From Luscinia megarhynchos (taxonomy: Eukaryota > Chordata > Aves > Passeriformes > Turdidae), in NCBI GenBank assembly GCA_034336665.1, contig CM067569.1, forward strand, positions 23,533,320 to 23,597,319: a stretch of 64,000 nt of DNA, written 5' to 3'. This document shows, piece by piece, positions 48,801-58,701 of this stretch; positions within the stretch are counted from its first letter, which is position 1; every line of letters starts with the position of its first letter. The position numbers were made by a program, and so were the translations under genes. The notes under the pieces were generated by a model, which saw only the letters and a program-made list of their open reading frames with translations, searched no databases and had not been told where the DNA came from.

Positions 48801-49162
48801 CTTACACTTATCCTTAGGTTGAATCATTGTCCATATGGCTGTCTTAAAATATTTTGCAATCCTAAGTACATTTCATATCACCTCAGACATTTAGGACACA
48901 CTTTATAGAAGCTCAGTTGAAATGACTTGCTCTAGTCATTAAAATCTTTACTTCATGGCAATTTTATTTCACAAGTCAATGTACATGTGAAAACTTGAAA
49001 TTCTGTTTTCCAAATAAATTAAGGAAATTGTACTTAACAGCTGTGGTGTTTGGAGGGATGAATCATGGTGTGCAGACACTGAACTGCTGAAGTTTTTCCC
49101 CTCATTACTAATGTTCTCATGGGAAGGGCTTGCTTCATGAATATTCAGATGTGCCTCGGGAG
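45851..49162. other. Unique AT-rich non-coding DNA
   Basis: No gene was found. It contains a 14-bp palindrome ACCAAAATTTTGGT (46674-46687), an A16 run (46922-46937) and an exact 16-bp tandem duplication (47145-47176). 'cattgccatggaaattat' near 48606 is a weak RFX-like half site. The last 120 bases before 49163 look unique. Confidence 0.55.
47145..47176. repeat. Exact 16-bp tandem duplication
   Basis: 'ttgctttttagaactc' at 47145-47160 is repeated exactly at 47161-47176. The identity suggests a recent local duplication. Confidence 0.85.
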
Positions 49163-49873
49163 AATCATAGAATCATTAGGGTTGGGAAATACCTTTCAGA
49201 TCCTCAAGTCCAACCATAAACCTAACCCTTCTAAATCCACCACTAAACCATGTCTCTAAGAGCTGCATCTACATATATTTTAAATACTTCTGGGGAAGGT
49301 GACTCCACCACTTCCCCAGGCAGCCTGCTCCAATTCTTGACAGCCCTTACAGAATATCCAATCTAAGTCTCCCCAGCACAATGTGAGGCTGGTTTCTCTT
49401 TTTCTGTCACGGTTATATGGAAGAAAAGGCCAATACCCACCTTGGTGCACCCTCCTTTCAGGTAATTCTCTCATCCAGATCATAGATATAGATATTAAAC
49501 AGGACTGGCAGTGATACTGAGCCTTGGGGAACACAACAGGTGGCCAGCCATGAGCTGGATGTAACTCCATTCCCCCACTCTCTGGGCCCAGCCACACAGG
49601 CAGCTTTTTATTCAGGGAACAGAGCACCTGTCCAAGCCATGAGTAAGCACCAGTTTCCCCAGGAGAAAACTGGGAGAAAGTATCAAAAACCTTACTTAGG
49701 TTCAGGCAGACAACATCCACAGCTTTTCACTCATCCACAAAGTGAGTTATTTTGTCACAGAAGATCAGGTTGATCAAGAGGGACCTGTCTTTATGAACTC
49801 ATGCTGGCTGGGCCTGATCCCTGGTTGCTGTGTATATGCCATGTGGTGGGAATCAGGATGATCTGCTCCCAAA
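49163..49873 (-). mobile_element. CR1 LINE, 5'-truncated and internally deleted
   Basis: The 3' tail lies at the low-coordinate end ('agaatcatagaatcattagg', 49163), followed on the plus strand by 'gttgggaaatacctttcaga', 'aaccatgtctctaagagctgc' (about 49246), a 'caggcagcctgctccaatt' block (about 49318), then 'gatattaaacaggactggca' (about 49492), 'agccttggggaacacaacag', 'gaactcatgctggctgg', and 'gatgatctgctcc' near the 5' break. Near 49460-49470 the 3' untranslated part jumps directly into the reverse-transcriptase region, so an internal block is missing. The minus-strand frame 49280-49720 (146 codons) partly follows the old LINE frame but does not read as an intact polymerase. Inactive remnant. 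Confidence 0.9.
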
Positions 49874-50834
49874 TCCTGTATGTTCATTCAATTTAAACTA
49901 CATTTTTTCTTCTCTTCTTTCTGCACCACGCTAGTTTAGTATGTAATTGTGTACAATAACAACTTTTAAAATTGTCCCTGGCAAATTGGGGTTATAAACA
50001 GAAATAAAAGCTGAGGGGACATCCTGTATATTGGGTCAACCTTTCAATTTCTAGGTGGAGCATCTCTCCTCAAGGTGTTAGAACCTGGTCCCATGAGAGT
50101 CTTTTGTTCCCTGCTGGAAAAGGAATTTGAATTGTTGTCTTTTACTATGTGCTACATGCCTTTAACAAGATGAAATGTAAGAAAGAGAGAATCCCACAAA
50201 AAATCCTGTTGGATGAATTTTGTTTCATGAACTGTTGAAGTGAATGAGATGGAAGATGAAGCTTTCAGATTTGGGGAAAGACATTGATGTAGGGAAAGAG
50301 TTGGGATAGATTTCAGGAAATTTGCCATCTGTTTCTGCTTCCTGTTGCTGTAAACTTGGGAAAATAACTTCATTTTTATGCCTCTTCTGCTAGAGTGTGA
50401 AATGGAGATAACCACTTTTTTTGTCTATCTTGCCTGTTTTATGTCTAAACTTACTAAGGAAGAGACACTTAGGTTACACAATTTTTGAGGAGGATCCAAA
50501 TCCTGTTCAGGCTCTCTGAGTGTCTCTGATTGTGGGAAAAATAATAAAAAATCTCAAGATTTCTACAGGACTACACGCTGTGTTTCATAACTGACTGTTG
50601 TACTGTTAGCAGGGCAGAAACAGAATGTAGTTACATTTGGAGATTGTATAAGAATCTCAACACTTTAGGTGCCTAATTTCTTTGCCTTGTGGGATTGGAG
50701 GCTTTCCACTGTTTATGAAAACTAGATTGAAATGGAGAGCTACATGCTATGTGCCTGCACACAACATCATTTTGCTTCCCAGCCAGATTTTCCCCCGGTT
50801 AGGTACTTTTACCAATCTCCCTGCTTCTCCTTGT
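49874..50834. other. Unique non-coding DNA
   Basis: AT-rich sequence without recognisable genes or repeats. The only frame of note (50152-50415, minus, 87 codons) is unsupported. Confidence 0.5.
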
Positions 50835-51180
50835 GATAAGGTGCATTAACATTAATGAGAGCTGCATGTGCACTCGAAGAGAGAATCCAGGCCTCTGGGC
50901 ATATTTAATTGCTATCAGACCAAGAGTACTTCTGCATAACATGGGGTATGCATGGGACATGGTAATGAACCTGAGAGCAAAGGGCTTGCTTAGGGAGGCG
51001 TGTACAGTGCTCCGTGGGGAAGCTCTGCAGAACCTGGGAAACTCTGCACACATGGAGAGGAACATGGATGGCATGCAGGAGGAAATGTCATATTTGGGGA
51101 GCACACAGGCTGTAGCGTGGCTGTAACTGATAGTTTGGATCACCTTTGTAGTGTACAATCAAGACATGCTGCTGGGAACG
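50835..51180. promoter_or_regulatory. Possible conserved noncoding segment
   Basis: This repeat-free block of balanced composition begins 'cgcattaacattaatg'-like at about 50841 and runs through 'catatttaattgctatcaga' (about 50900) and a symmetric 'gcatgtgcac' stretch. Frames are open on both strands for about 100-119 codons (50799-51158 minus, 50833-51126 plus). That can reflect lack of stops in balanced DNA; I see no protein family in either. Confidence 0.27.
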
Positions 51181-53059
51181 ATTAACTGTAGAAGCAAGAT
51201 GGTAAATTTTTTCTTTAAATCTCTCTTCTTTCCTGCATGAGACTTGGACTTGCTGTGTTGTCTCTGACTTCCCAGTGACCTTGCTTTAGGTTGCAGTGAA
51301 GAGGAATAAACTGAGTGTAGGCAAGATTAAAAGGCATATCATTATATTTGAGGGAGTGGAAATTGAGTGCTAGGAAAGAGCAGAAGGGTCTAGTGGCTGT
51401 GCTCCAGTCCTATCTCTGACTTCCTCTGTAAGTAGTTTGATTCATATTAGACTCTAATATTCAGAATAAAGAAAGAATTTATATTTTTTTTAATCCCAGA
51501 AAATACTGAGTAACTTTCCTCAAATAATGACTGAATGCAGCATACAAATAGCAGCAAAAATTCAAGCAGCTCATTGAGTTCAAGTACTGAGGAAGATGGC
51601 TTCTCTGGGAATATTCATTTATCTAAAATATTTTTTTTTATAAATTCCAGGGCATTGAACTAAAGAGTTAGGGACAGCTCTTCTGGATGGCTGCATTATG
51701 GGCCTGTGTTCTAAGGATGTGTGTACCCTGAGGGGCTTGTGCCATAGCCTGTTTCTCCTAAAGCCATCTGAATTTAAGCACTTCTCTAGATCAAAGGATT
51801 GAATGTTATACAGTAAAGTTGAATAGAGCAAAATTGTTATAATTTGATCTAAAGCACATTAAAGCCTCCTCACTGTCATTAGAAAGATTGAGCCACCTCT
51901 TATATTGCAGGTGCAAAACTACTCTAAGAGTAGCATATCTCCCTATAAAGACAGGGACACTCAGCTGTACTGAGTGTTTTAGTCCCAGGACACTGCCTCG
52001 AGGTCTCTGTGTAAGCAGGAAGAGGAAGACACAACTGTGGTGTCCCCACACAGTTGCAACTTGCAGTGACTCTGAAAGCTGTTAAGGCCAATGGCCATTG
52101 ATACTACTTATAGAAACCTTTTGGAAGCTGTAATTTATACCATTTATGTTAAATGCACAGTTAAATCTATGAAGTGAAGGAAAACAAAGGCAATTTAGAT
52201 TCATCCATCCATAAAATAGGTCACCAAAGAGCTGGTTTAGTATGGCACTAGTAAGACCATAGTCATGAGGAGGTAATGCTGGACTGGGATCAAATGAATG
52301 GATATAGTTTCATGTAAACAATGGAAGTGGCTTTTAGTGGAATTTCATAAAGAATGACATTGTATCAACAAGCCACTTTCTATAGAATTTAATGATGACA
52401 CTATTTAATATTGGGAATGGAAGTCTGCATATGCCTGTAGCTGATTTCTAATTAAAGAATAGAAGGTTCAGCTGAAGAGCAGTACTAAGAAACGTGCATT
52501 CAAAGAATTAGGAATAGCCTATCCATTTAGTGATGCATTATTACACTTCTTTCTCTTGGATATCTCTTTAGTTCTCTGAAGTTAAATATGATACATATGG
52601 GAAATAGATTGAAGTACATTAATTGCCTTATTCATCATGTCATTAAAATTATAGGTCTTGCTGCAGACTAGCTGCAATGTCTTATTGTGTTTCTGGTACA
52701 CATCATTAATAGAAGCACTCCTGCTAGTGGTATGCAAAATGTACTTTCTAAATAACTGTACAGTGATTTGGGGCTCACTTATGCAACATATTGCTACAAA
52801 CTATTGTAATACCCCTGGCACTTGCTTAAACTCATTGGGCTAGTGATGGAATTAATGAGGCTGGTGCTGCTGCAGTATGCTGAGCACGCTCAGCTCCTTG
52901 GATGCTCTTTGTCTGCAGCGAGGCTCTTGTCTTTCAGAGCTGGCTGCCGCTCTGTCTCCAGGGCTGAGCCTGGGATCAGATAATGAACAGCATATCAGTG
53001 CAGCGGAGGGGGTAGGGGTGATGGGAGAAGACTTATTATTCCTTCACTCTCAAACAAAA
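51181..53059. other. Unique non-coding DNA
   Basis: No gene was recognised. A GC-richer patch at 52860-52990 is open on the plus strand (52877-53071, 64 codons) but lacks clear splice sites. It may be the edge of the conserved-looking segment that follows. Confidence 0.45.
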
Positions 53060-53190
53060 CAAAATCATTGAACTGTCAGGGTCATTAAGGACCCTGGGGT
53101 TGTCATGGAAACGACCTTTGGGGGTTTATGGCTGTTAATGCATGAGTGACTGTCTGTATTATATGTGTGTGGAAGGGGTCACCGTTTTCT
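53060..53190. promoter_or_regulatory. Candidate regulatory element with RFX-like site
   Basis: GTTGTCATGGAAAC at 53099-53112 is close to the RFX X-box consensus (two inverted GTTGCC-like halves). Around it, 'tcagggtcattaaggaccct' and 'tttatggctgttaatgcatg' form a compact, repeat-free, GC-balanced block, as enhancers often do. This is the second RFX-like site in the window; the better one is at 5064. Confidence 0.35.
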
Positions 53191-53912
53191 TGGTGGCTTC
53201 TAAAAAAAGCTGGATTGGATGGCTAATGTTCAGAAAGGAATCTCTGTGCTCTGTGGTGTGACTAACTATTTTGAATGTAGCAGACTTTGAAGGGGAGGCG
53301 GAATAAAAAGCTTTACTGACAAATATTTAGACAGAAACATAATTACTCTTGAATTTTGTTTCAGTAGCAATGCAACTTTATTTCCAAGTGTCAAAAAATA
53401 AAGTCAGACTCCGTAATCTTTTTAGGATACTTAAAAATCTCTGAAAGCAAGTAATTTTACTTCAGATGATTTCAGGCTAGCAGTACAGGGCACTACCTAG
53501 GGAAATGACAATAAATTTTAGGGCTGTCATAGCCAGAGAGAAAAAATGTTAATGTTCACTGCTAATAAAATCTTCTTCATCCTCCTACAGACTTTCCATA
53601 TGACCATGGGCACATCATTTAATTGTTGTCCTGTTCAAGTCAGTGCAAACCATCAATTTACTTCAAATTTGTAATAATGCTTGTTGAAAAGGAAGGACAT
53701 TTGATTTTAAGAATGTGAGTTTAGGACTCTGAGTATCCAGAAAGAAAAGTTATAGTAAATGTACACCAAAGGTCAATTTTACCTAATTTTTTACACTCTC
53801 AAGTGGAAGCCATCATGTCATTTTGCTTTATCAGCCACTGTCTACTGGCTGATTAACAATTAGATGGTTATACTTCAGTTTTCAGTAGAGACTATGGTGC
53901 TTGTCTCCATAT

Positions 53913-53942
53913 AAAGAGAGAAAAGGAGGGGGGAGGGGGAGA
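53913..53942. repeat. 30-base polypurine tract with G-runs
   Basis: Every base from 53913 to 53942 is A or G, including G6 (53928-53933) and G5 (53935-53939). Such tracts can form triplex or other non-B DNA. There are too few G-runs of three or more for a standard quadruplex within the tract itself. Confidence 0.8.
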
Positions 53943-54148
53943 CAAAGAGGCAGCAAGGCAGGGATAATAATGATTCCTTTTATAGACAGTCAGGAAATAC
54001 CAGCAGAAGCCAGAAACACTAAAGGTGAGGCATAGTGGTAGCATTTATTTTAATATTGTGTGGAACTTAGTATTTATTCAGTTTAATTCTTCAGCTCTTT
54101 ATCTCAGCAAAAAGTTCTGTGTTTACAGTATATTGAGAAAGGATTCTT

Positions 54149-54171
54149 CCCCCCTGCCCCCCCCCCCCCCC
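54149..54171. repeat. Poly(C) tract (C6-TG-C15)
   Basis: Six Cs (54149-54154), TG, then fifteen Cs (54157-54171). The minus strand is a G15 run, able to stack into G-quadruplex-like structures. Long C homopolymers are uncommon in AT-rich bird DNA and are prone to sequencing and assembly length errors. Confidence 0.9.
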
Positions 54172-55432
54172 TTCTCCAATGATAAATGAATGTGATTGCC
54201 AGGTTAGAACTGGAGGGAGAATTTTACATATCTCCTGTTGTAGAGGAGGAAGCATAGGTTTGGCCATGCTGAATTAAGTATCAATGATTTCACATATGTC
54301 CTGGGGTTTTTTTTGTCTCAGGAAAATCACATCATCTTTCTTGATGCTCCTCTTTGTTCTGTAAAGGAGGAATAGTCCCAATTTTGTATTTCATACATTC
54401 CTTGCAATAAAGATCATAATATACTCAGGTAATCCATCAGAAGGGCTGCATAAACATCCCTGACAGCAGGGTCAATAGCAGGATGTTAAACACAGGCACT
54501 TCATGGCTTATAGCCCTTCTTCACTCCTACTTGTGCAGCTTCAGAAGTTTCTTAGAGTGATCAGGGGCAGCAAACACAGTAGCAAAATTGGTGAAAATCA
54601 GTGTCTTATCAGTTGTATTGGTGTGCTTGATGTATTCCAAAAATTCTTTCTTGTAATTGCACTGGTTACAGCACATCTTTGTTAAATAGATTAGGAAGAT
54701 AAAAATGTTGTTGAATCACTGAATCTGAGCTACAGTCAGGTTGGAGTAGTTAAAAAAAGGAATTATATTTATATATGTTGATGGTAATGTTATTTAATTA
54801 ACCTGAGAGAAAAACATGTTGGGAGAAATTCTTGATAAACTTTCATTCACCTGACTCTTTAGGGATCTATCTGAGGCTTTCTGGCCAAAACTCTTTTCAG
54901 CATTGTCTTGCAATTTTTTTACTCCTGGTATTGAAGAAAAATAAATCATGAAAGATCAAGGCTGAGTTTAGTCAAGCTCAGTGTCAAATTTGTTTAAATT
55001 CGAAGCTTTGCATTAGCCCAAATTCTCTTGAACTGGAGAAAATTCAGACTGGAAATCTATAGACATTAAGAACTGTTGGTTTGGTGTGCAGTCCACCTCT
55101 TCTACAGATCACAGTATCTTCTTTTTATCTTGTCTCCTGTCCTTGCTTTTTGTCTTCTCCCTATTCCTGCTTTTTCAGCTTCTCCAAGCATTTCTTGTTG
55201 CTGCTTCTCTAGGGTCTCCTCAACCCTGGCAGCACACCCCAGCCCTATTTGAAGATCTAGAGAGGCAGATTTGCTTCTTTCTAGATTGAACATAGTACAT
55301 TAGCTAAGAAATGCATATGGAAGTCGACCTTGAACACCTTCTCTTACTTTGTTTTTTTTCTCACCAATCACCTTAAATTCTCACCAACAACCTCAATATC
55401 AAGGCTATCAGTATGCTGAGTTTTTTGTGTCT

Positions 55433-55470
55433 GGCCAATACAGTAAACATCGGCCAATACAGTAAACATC
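55433..55470. repeat. Exact 19-bp tandem duplication
   Basis: 'ggccaatacagtaaacatc' occurs at 55433-55451 and again at 55452-55470 without a mismatch. An older, imperfect 20-base pair ('tcaccaatcacc' / 'tcaccaacaacc') lies just upstream at 55361-55400, so this short stretch has duplicated more than once. Confidence 0.9.
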
Positions 55471-55749
55471 TTCATTTTTGCTGATCAGATATATTCCCAG
55501 CCTAAGAACAGTTTCAGAAATATTTTTTTCTGTGCTAGGTAAATTGAAAAATTTTGATGTGCATAAATCTTATTGTATTTTCTTACATTTGTTGAAAGTC
55601 TGTTAGTCTCCAAGAGCATTAGAAATTGCTTAGAATCCAGAATTTCTCCTAGCATATTTTATTTATTCTCTTATAAGCCTGGTTCCAGAAACAAACATTA
55701 CAAGTTAGAGAAATATTCCTAGAACTGCAGAAACTGAAGGAAAAAATCA

Positions 55750-56030
55750 GGACTACCATGGGTCATTTGGCACAACCTTGCTGCTCAGGCAGGGTCGTCC
55801 TAGAACACATTGCACAGGATTTCATCCACACAGTTTGACTTCACACCGTCTCTATACAGTCAGTTCTAGTGCACAGTCACTCACACAGTAAAGTTCTTTC
55901 TCATATTCTGGTGGAACTTCCTATGCATCAGTTTTTCCCACTGCCTCTTGTCATACTCCTTTGTTCACTGTTCTACGAGTTGTCATATATTTAAAAGCAC
56001 AAATTCACTGCCCTGTTCCTCTTATTTTAG
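55750..56030 (-). mobile_element. CR1 LINE fragment (3' untranslated region)
   Basis: On the plus strand, 'gctgctcaggcagggtcgtc' (55780), 'cacagtaaagttctttctca' (55883), 'ggtggaacttcctatgcatc' (55911) and 'cccactgcctcttgtcatac' (55937) match in order the 3' region of a CR1 subfamily read in reverse complement. It then fades through 'atatatttaaaagcacaaat'. Many substitutions show that it is old. The low-coordinate tail is missing or unreadable. Confidence 0.75.
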
Positions 56031-56248
56031 ATAAATGTCGAATCTTTCAATAGTTGAATAATTCAGAGCATGGTACATTGCAAGATTTGTTTTACTTTTT
56101 TTTTTCAGTAATATTTTCCACTCAGACTCTAGCTCAGTGAGAGTTTCAGCAAAGAGCTCACCAAGGATAAAATTTGGTGAGAAATTGGAGCCACAGGTAT
56201 CTATTGGGGTTAGCTCTAATATAAGTGCAGATGACCACGGCTTAAGAC

Positions 56249-56634
56249 TGTGGGAAAACCCTTGCAAGAGTGGTGAATAAAAAACTACCCCCAGAATCCT
56301 CCAGTTCTAATATGTTCATCACTGCCAGAAAGTTCTCTGCTTCCCTTGTTATCATTGGTTCCTTTTTTCTGCAATAATTTTAATATTCCTAATTGCCCTT
56401 CTGTATTGGATACCCTCCCTAAACCCCGCCCTAATTCCTCCCCTCCAAGTTTATAAGTACCCCTGACATGCCCTAACACCTGCTTTTTGTCCATTTGCTC
56501 TTGTGGATGGAACTGGCCTCCCTGTACCATCTTTCTCGGTTCGTTCAGTACAAATTATTCAGCTTGCTGTTTGTTGTTTTCTAGTATTAAAGTTTTTTAG
56601 TTCCTGGACAGTCGGGTCAGATTGTGTTTCTGCA
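56249..56634 (+). mobile_element. Probable LTR (second ERV family)
   Basis: This block has LTR architecture: TG at 56249, a GC-richer U3 with a C-rich stretch, a TATA-like TATAAGTA (56452-56459), a polyadenylation signal ATTAAA (56586-56591) about 130 bases later followed by a GT-rich stretch, and a possible CA end at 56633-56634. The six bases before (TAAGAC) and after (TAAAGT) agree at four positions, which is too weak to call a target-site duplication. No primer-binding site or gag/pol sequence follows, so it would be a solo LTR. I cannot name the family; the boundaries are best guesses. Confidence 0.5.
56452..56459 (+). promoter_or_regulatory. TATA-like box of the probable LTR
   Basis: TATAAGTA lies just downstream of a GC-richer stretch ('aaccccgccctaattcctcc') and upstream of the presumed R region, the spacing expected for a retroviral promoter. 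Activity is unknown. Confidence 0.4.
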
Positions 56635-56788
56635 TAAAGTCACGAGTTAAGTGTAGTCTCCAGCCCCAATAGCTGGGCTAGGAGGGTATGAGGCAACAGA
56701 TATCACTGCTGTAAACTGGGTTAGATCCCTTAATTTCTCCTGTCCCGTGCTCATTTACCCCAATTTAGGATCTTCCTTGCAATTGCAC

Positions 56789-57249
56789 TAGGGTGGGCTG
56801 ATCTTGGCTGGATGCCAGGTGTACACCAAGCCTTTCTATTACTCCCCTTCTCAGCAGAAGCAAAGGAAAACAAAAGATTTATTCTCTACTTCCCATCAGC
56901 AGATAATGTACAGCCACTTTCCAGGAAGCAGAGTTTCAGTACACATAGTGGTTTCTCTGGAAGACAAATGTTGTAAAAACAAATGCCCTTCACCTCCTTG
57001 TTTCTCTGAGCTTTTATTTCATTTTGTCATTTTGGGCCAGCTCTCCTGGCTTTGTCTCCTCCCCAGCTCCTGCCCACTCCCAGCCTATTGGTAAGGGGCA
57101 ACTCTTGGAGAGACTGGTGATGTGCCAGCCCTGCTCAGCAGGGGCCAAAACTGTGTGTGTTAGAAACACCTTTCTAGCCACCAGGGGAGCCCAGCTCTGC
57201 GAGGGCTGCAGTGGGGAAAACGAATTCCATCTCAGCCAGACCCAGTCCA
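56789..57249 (-). mobile_element. ERVL-like LTR, same family as the 8.4 kb LTR, inverted and damaged
   Basis: Read on the minus strand, it corresponds to the LTR at 8397-8963. On the plus strand the order is: the 3' end ('gggctgatcttggctgg', about 56794), 'tctacttcccatcagcagat' (56886), 'tctggaagacaaatg' (56956), 'gggccagctctcctggcttt' (57034), 'ctgctcagcagg' (57131), 'ttagaaacacct' (57160), and the original 5' end as 'catctcagccagacccagtc' (57228). About 100 bases have been lost relative to the 8.4 kb copy, including much of the poly(A)-signal region, and there are many substitutions. It is clearly old. No internal retroviral sequence lies on either side. Confidence 0.75.
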
Positions 57250-57339
57250 TGCACTTTCATGGCAGCCCAAGGGGAACTTAGCACAGGAGTACCATACAAA
57301 CCAACCAGGATGAAAAAAGATGATACTAATTTTCTTTCT

Positions 57340-57560
57340 CGGTCTAAAGGGATTACTTTTGTAATTACACCAAGTTCTGAAATGCCCTTAGATTTGTTCA
57401 CTGCCAGGCAATCTGAATTTACATCAAATGCTGCATAATTCATATGGCATGGCAGCAATTATGAGTTAATTGAGGGGGTAATGTTAAAAAAAGGCCCATT
57501 ATGAAGAACATCAGGAATATTGGAATGAAAAAAGGCTCTTCAGCCCATTGAGGCTCATTT
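57340..57560. promoter_or_regulatory. Candidate enhancer directly beside the LTR
   Basis: The segment contains GGGATTA (57349-57355), a palindromic homeodomain site GTAATTAC (57361-57368), and further ATTA cores in 'gcaattatgagttaattgag' (about 57453). It is repeat-free with mixed composition, and starts about 90 bases after the inverted LTR ends. Motif content suggests a homeodomain-responsive element; conservation is not tested. Confidence 0.35.
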
Positions 57561-58653
57561 TTTAAAATGTTATTTTATTTAAAATGATAGTGATTTTCTT
57601 TTGAGGGATGCAGGAGAACCCTATGTTCCCTGCCCCTGCACCATTTTTTGTATAGGCAGCATCTGATACATTATTTTTTCTGGAATAAGTAATTCCAGTG
57701 TCAGATATGAAATTATCCCTTTCCATTTTGCACACTGTTGTAAAATGTGTGCCTGATTATCTCTCAGCAGCAACCATAACCTTAAAATCAGATATACTTC
57801 AGTTAATACAGTTCTCTTGATCCTTTCTCACCTTTCAGATTATAGGGATTAAGCACTATAAACTATCTATACTGTCGCTGCTTTTGTTCCTTCAGTCAAC
57901 AGAATTGTCACTTTTCTCTGTACCTTCTCACATGTTATAATACCTACTTTTGTACAGCTAGCTTAAATGGTTCACTGGTAATCTGAGCAGTTTCTGGCCT
58001 GTTTCCATGCCTTTGAATAATGAGGACATTTAGCACTGTTAAGAAAATGTTTGTGTTTTGCATTTCAAGTGCTACTGTGCCAACACGAACTATAGAGGAA
58101 ATCCACCTCACCTACACAAAGCCAATGTCACCAGGCTTTCAAAGAAACTCTTAGTGGAGGCAGGGAAATGAAATTCAAATATCCCAATCTATAGGCAGGC
58201 CACAACAGAACTATAACAAAGGACCTTGACATCTGTTATTTTGTTTTTGAGGCCAGGAAAAAAGTTTGGGGCCACTCTGTTACTGGGCTGGTCTTTAGGA
58301 TTCCTTCCTTGAGTTGCCTTCCTGCTGCCCCTGCCATGCCAATTTGCTCAGGTCTTAAATGAAGATCCCACTTATACCATGTAGGATACATGAATTCACA
58401 TCATTTGCAGATCATAATATCCTATGCTGCTCTATTGTCTGCACAAGCTGATAGAAAGGCTTTATTTTCGTATTAATCCTCTGAACCTGCTATTTGAAAA
58501 GAAAAAACACTCTTAGCAGCTAAAAACTAGTGTACATTTATTTTTAAACTTGAGTATGTGGCCAAGTCAGTTTTTATGTGGATTTGAAGTGGACTGAGTG
58601 CAATTTAAAAATTACTGATTACTTTTCAAAGAGAATTTAGATTTTAAATTTAA
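57561..58653. other. Unique AT-rich non-coding DNA
   Basis: No gene or recognised repeat. A GC-balanced patch near 58070-58140 may be constrained, but this is only an impression. Confidence 0.5.
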
Positions 58654-58701
58654 ATTTTATTTTGCATTTTAATTGATTGAAATTTAAATGCAAAATAAAA
58701 T
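58654..58701. repeat. Perfect inverted repeat, 16-bp arms, 16-base loop
   Basis: 58654-58669 (ATTTTATTTTGCATTT) is the exact reverse complement of 58686-58701, with a 16-base spacer at 58670-58685. The arms contain an octamer-like ATGCAAAA core in both orientations, resembling POU-factor sites. AT-richness raises the chance expectation, but 16 perfect pairs is still notable. Confidence 0.88.

Larger units (their letters stand above)
53191..55749. other. Non-coding DNA with simple-sequence tracts
   Basis: No gene was found. It includes a polypurine tract (53913-53942), a C-run (54149-54171), an imperfect 20-base tandem pair (55361-55400) and an exact 19-base tandem duplication (55433-55470). 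The remainder is AT-rich and single-copy. Confidence 0.55.

Noticed and set aside
49280..49720. 146-codon minus-strand open frame
   Set aside because: It lies within the deleted CR1. It partly follows the degraded LINE coding frame but is not an intact or host gene.
56243..56640. Target-site duplication around the probable LTR (TAAGAC / TAAAGT)
   Set aside because: Only four of six bases agree, which is not enough to confirm the insertion boundaries.
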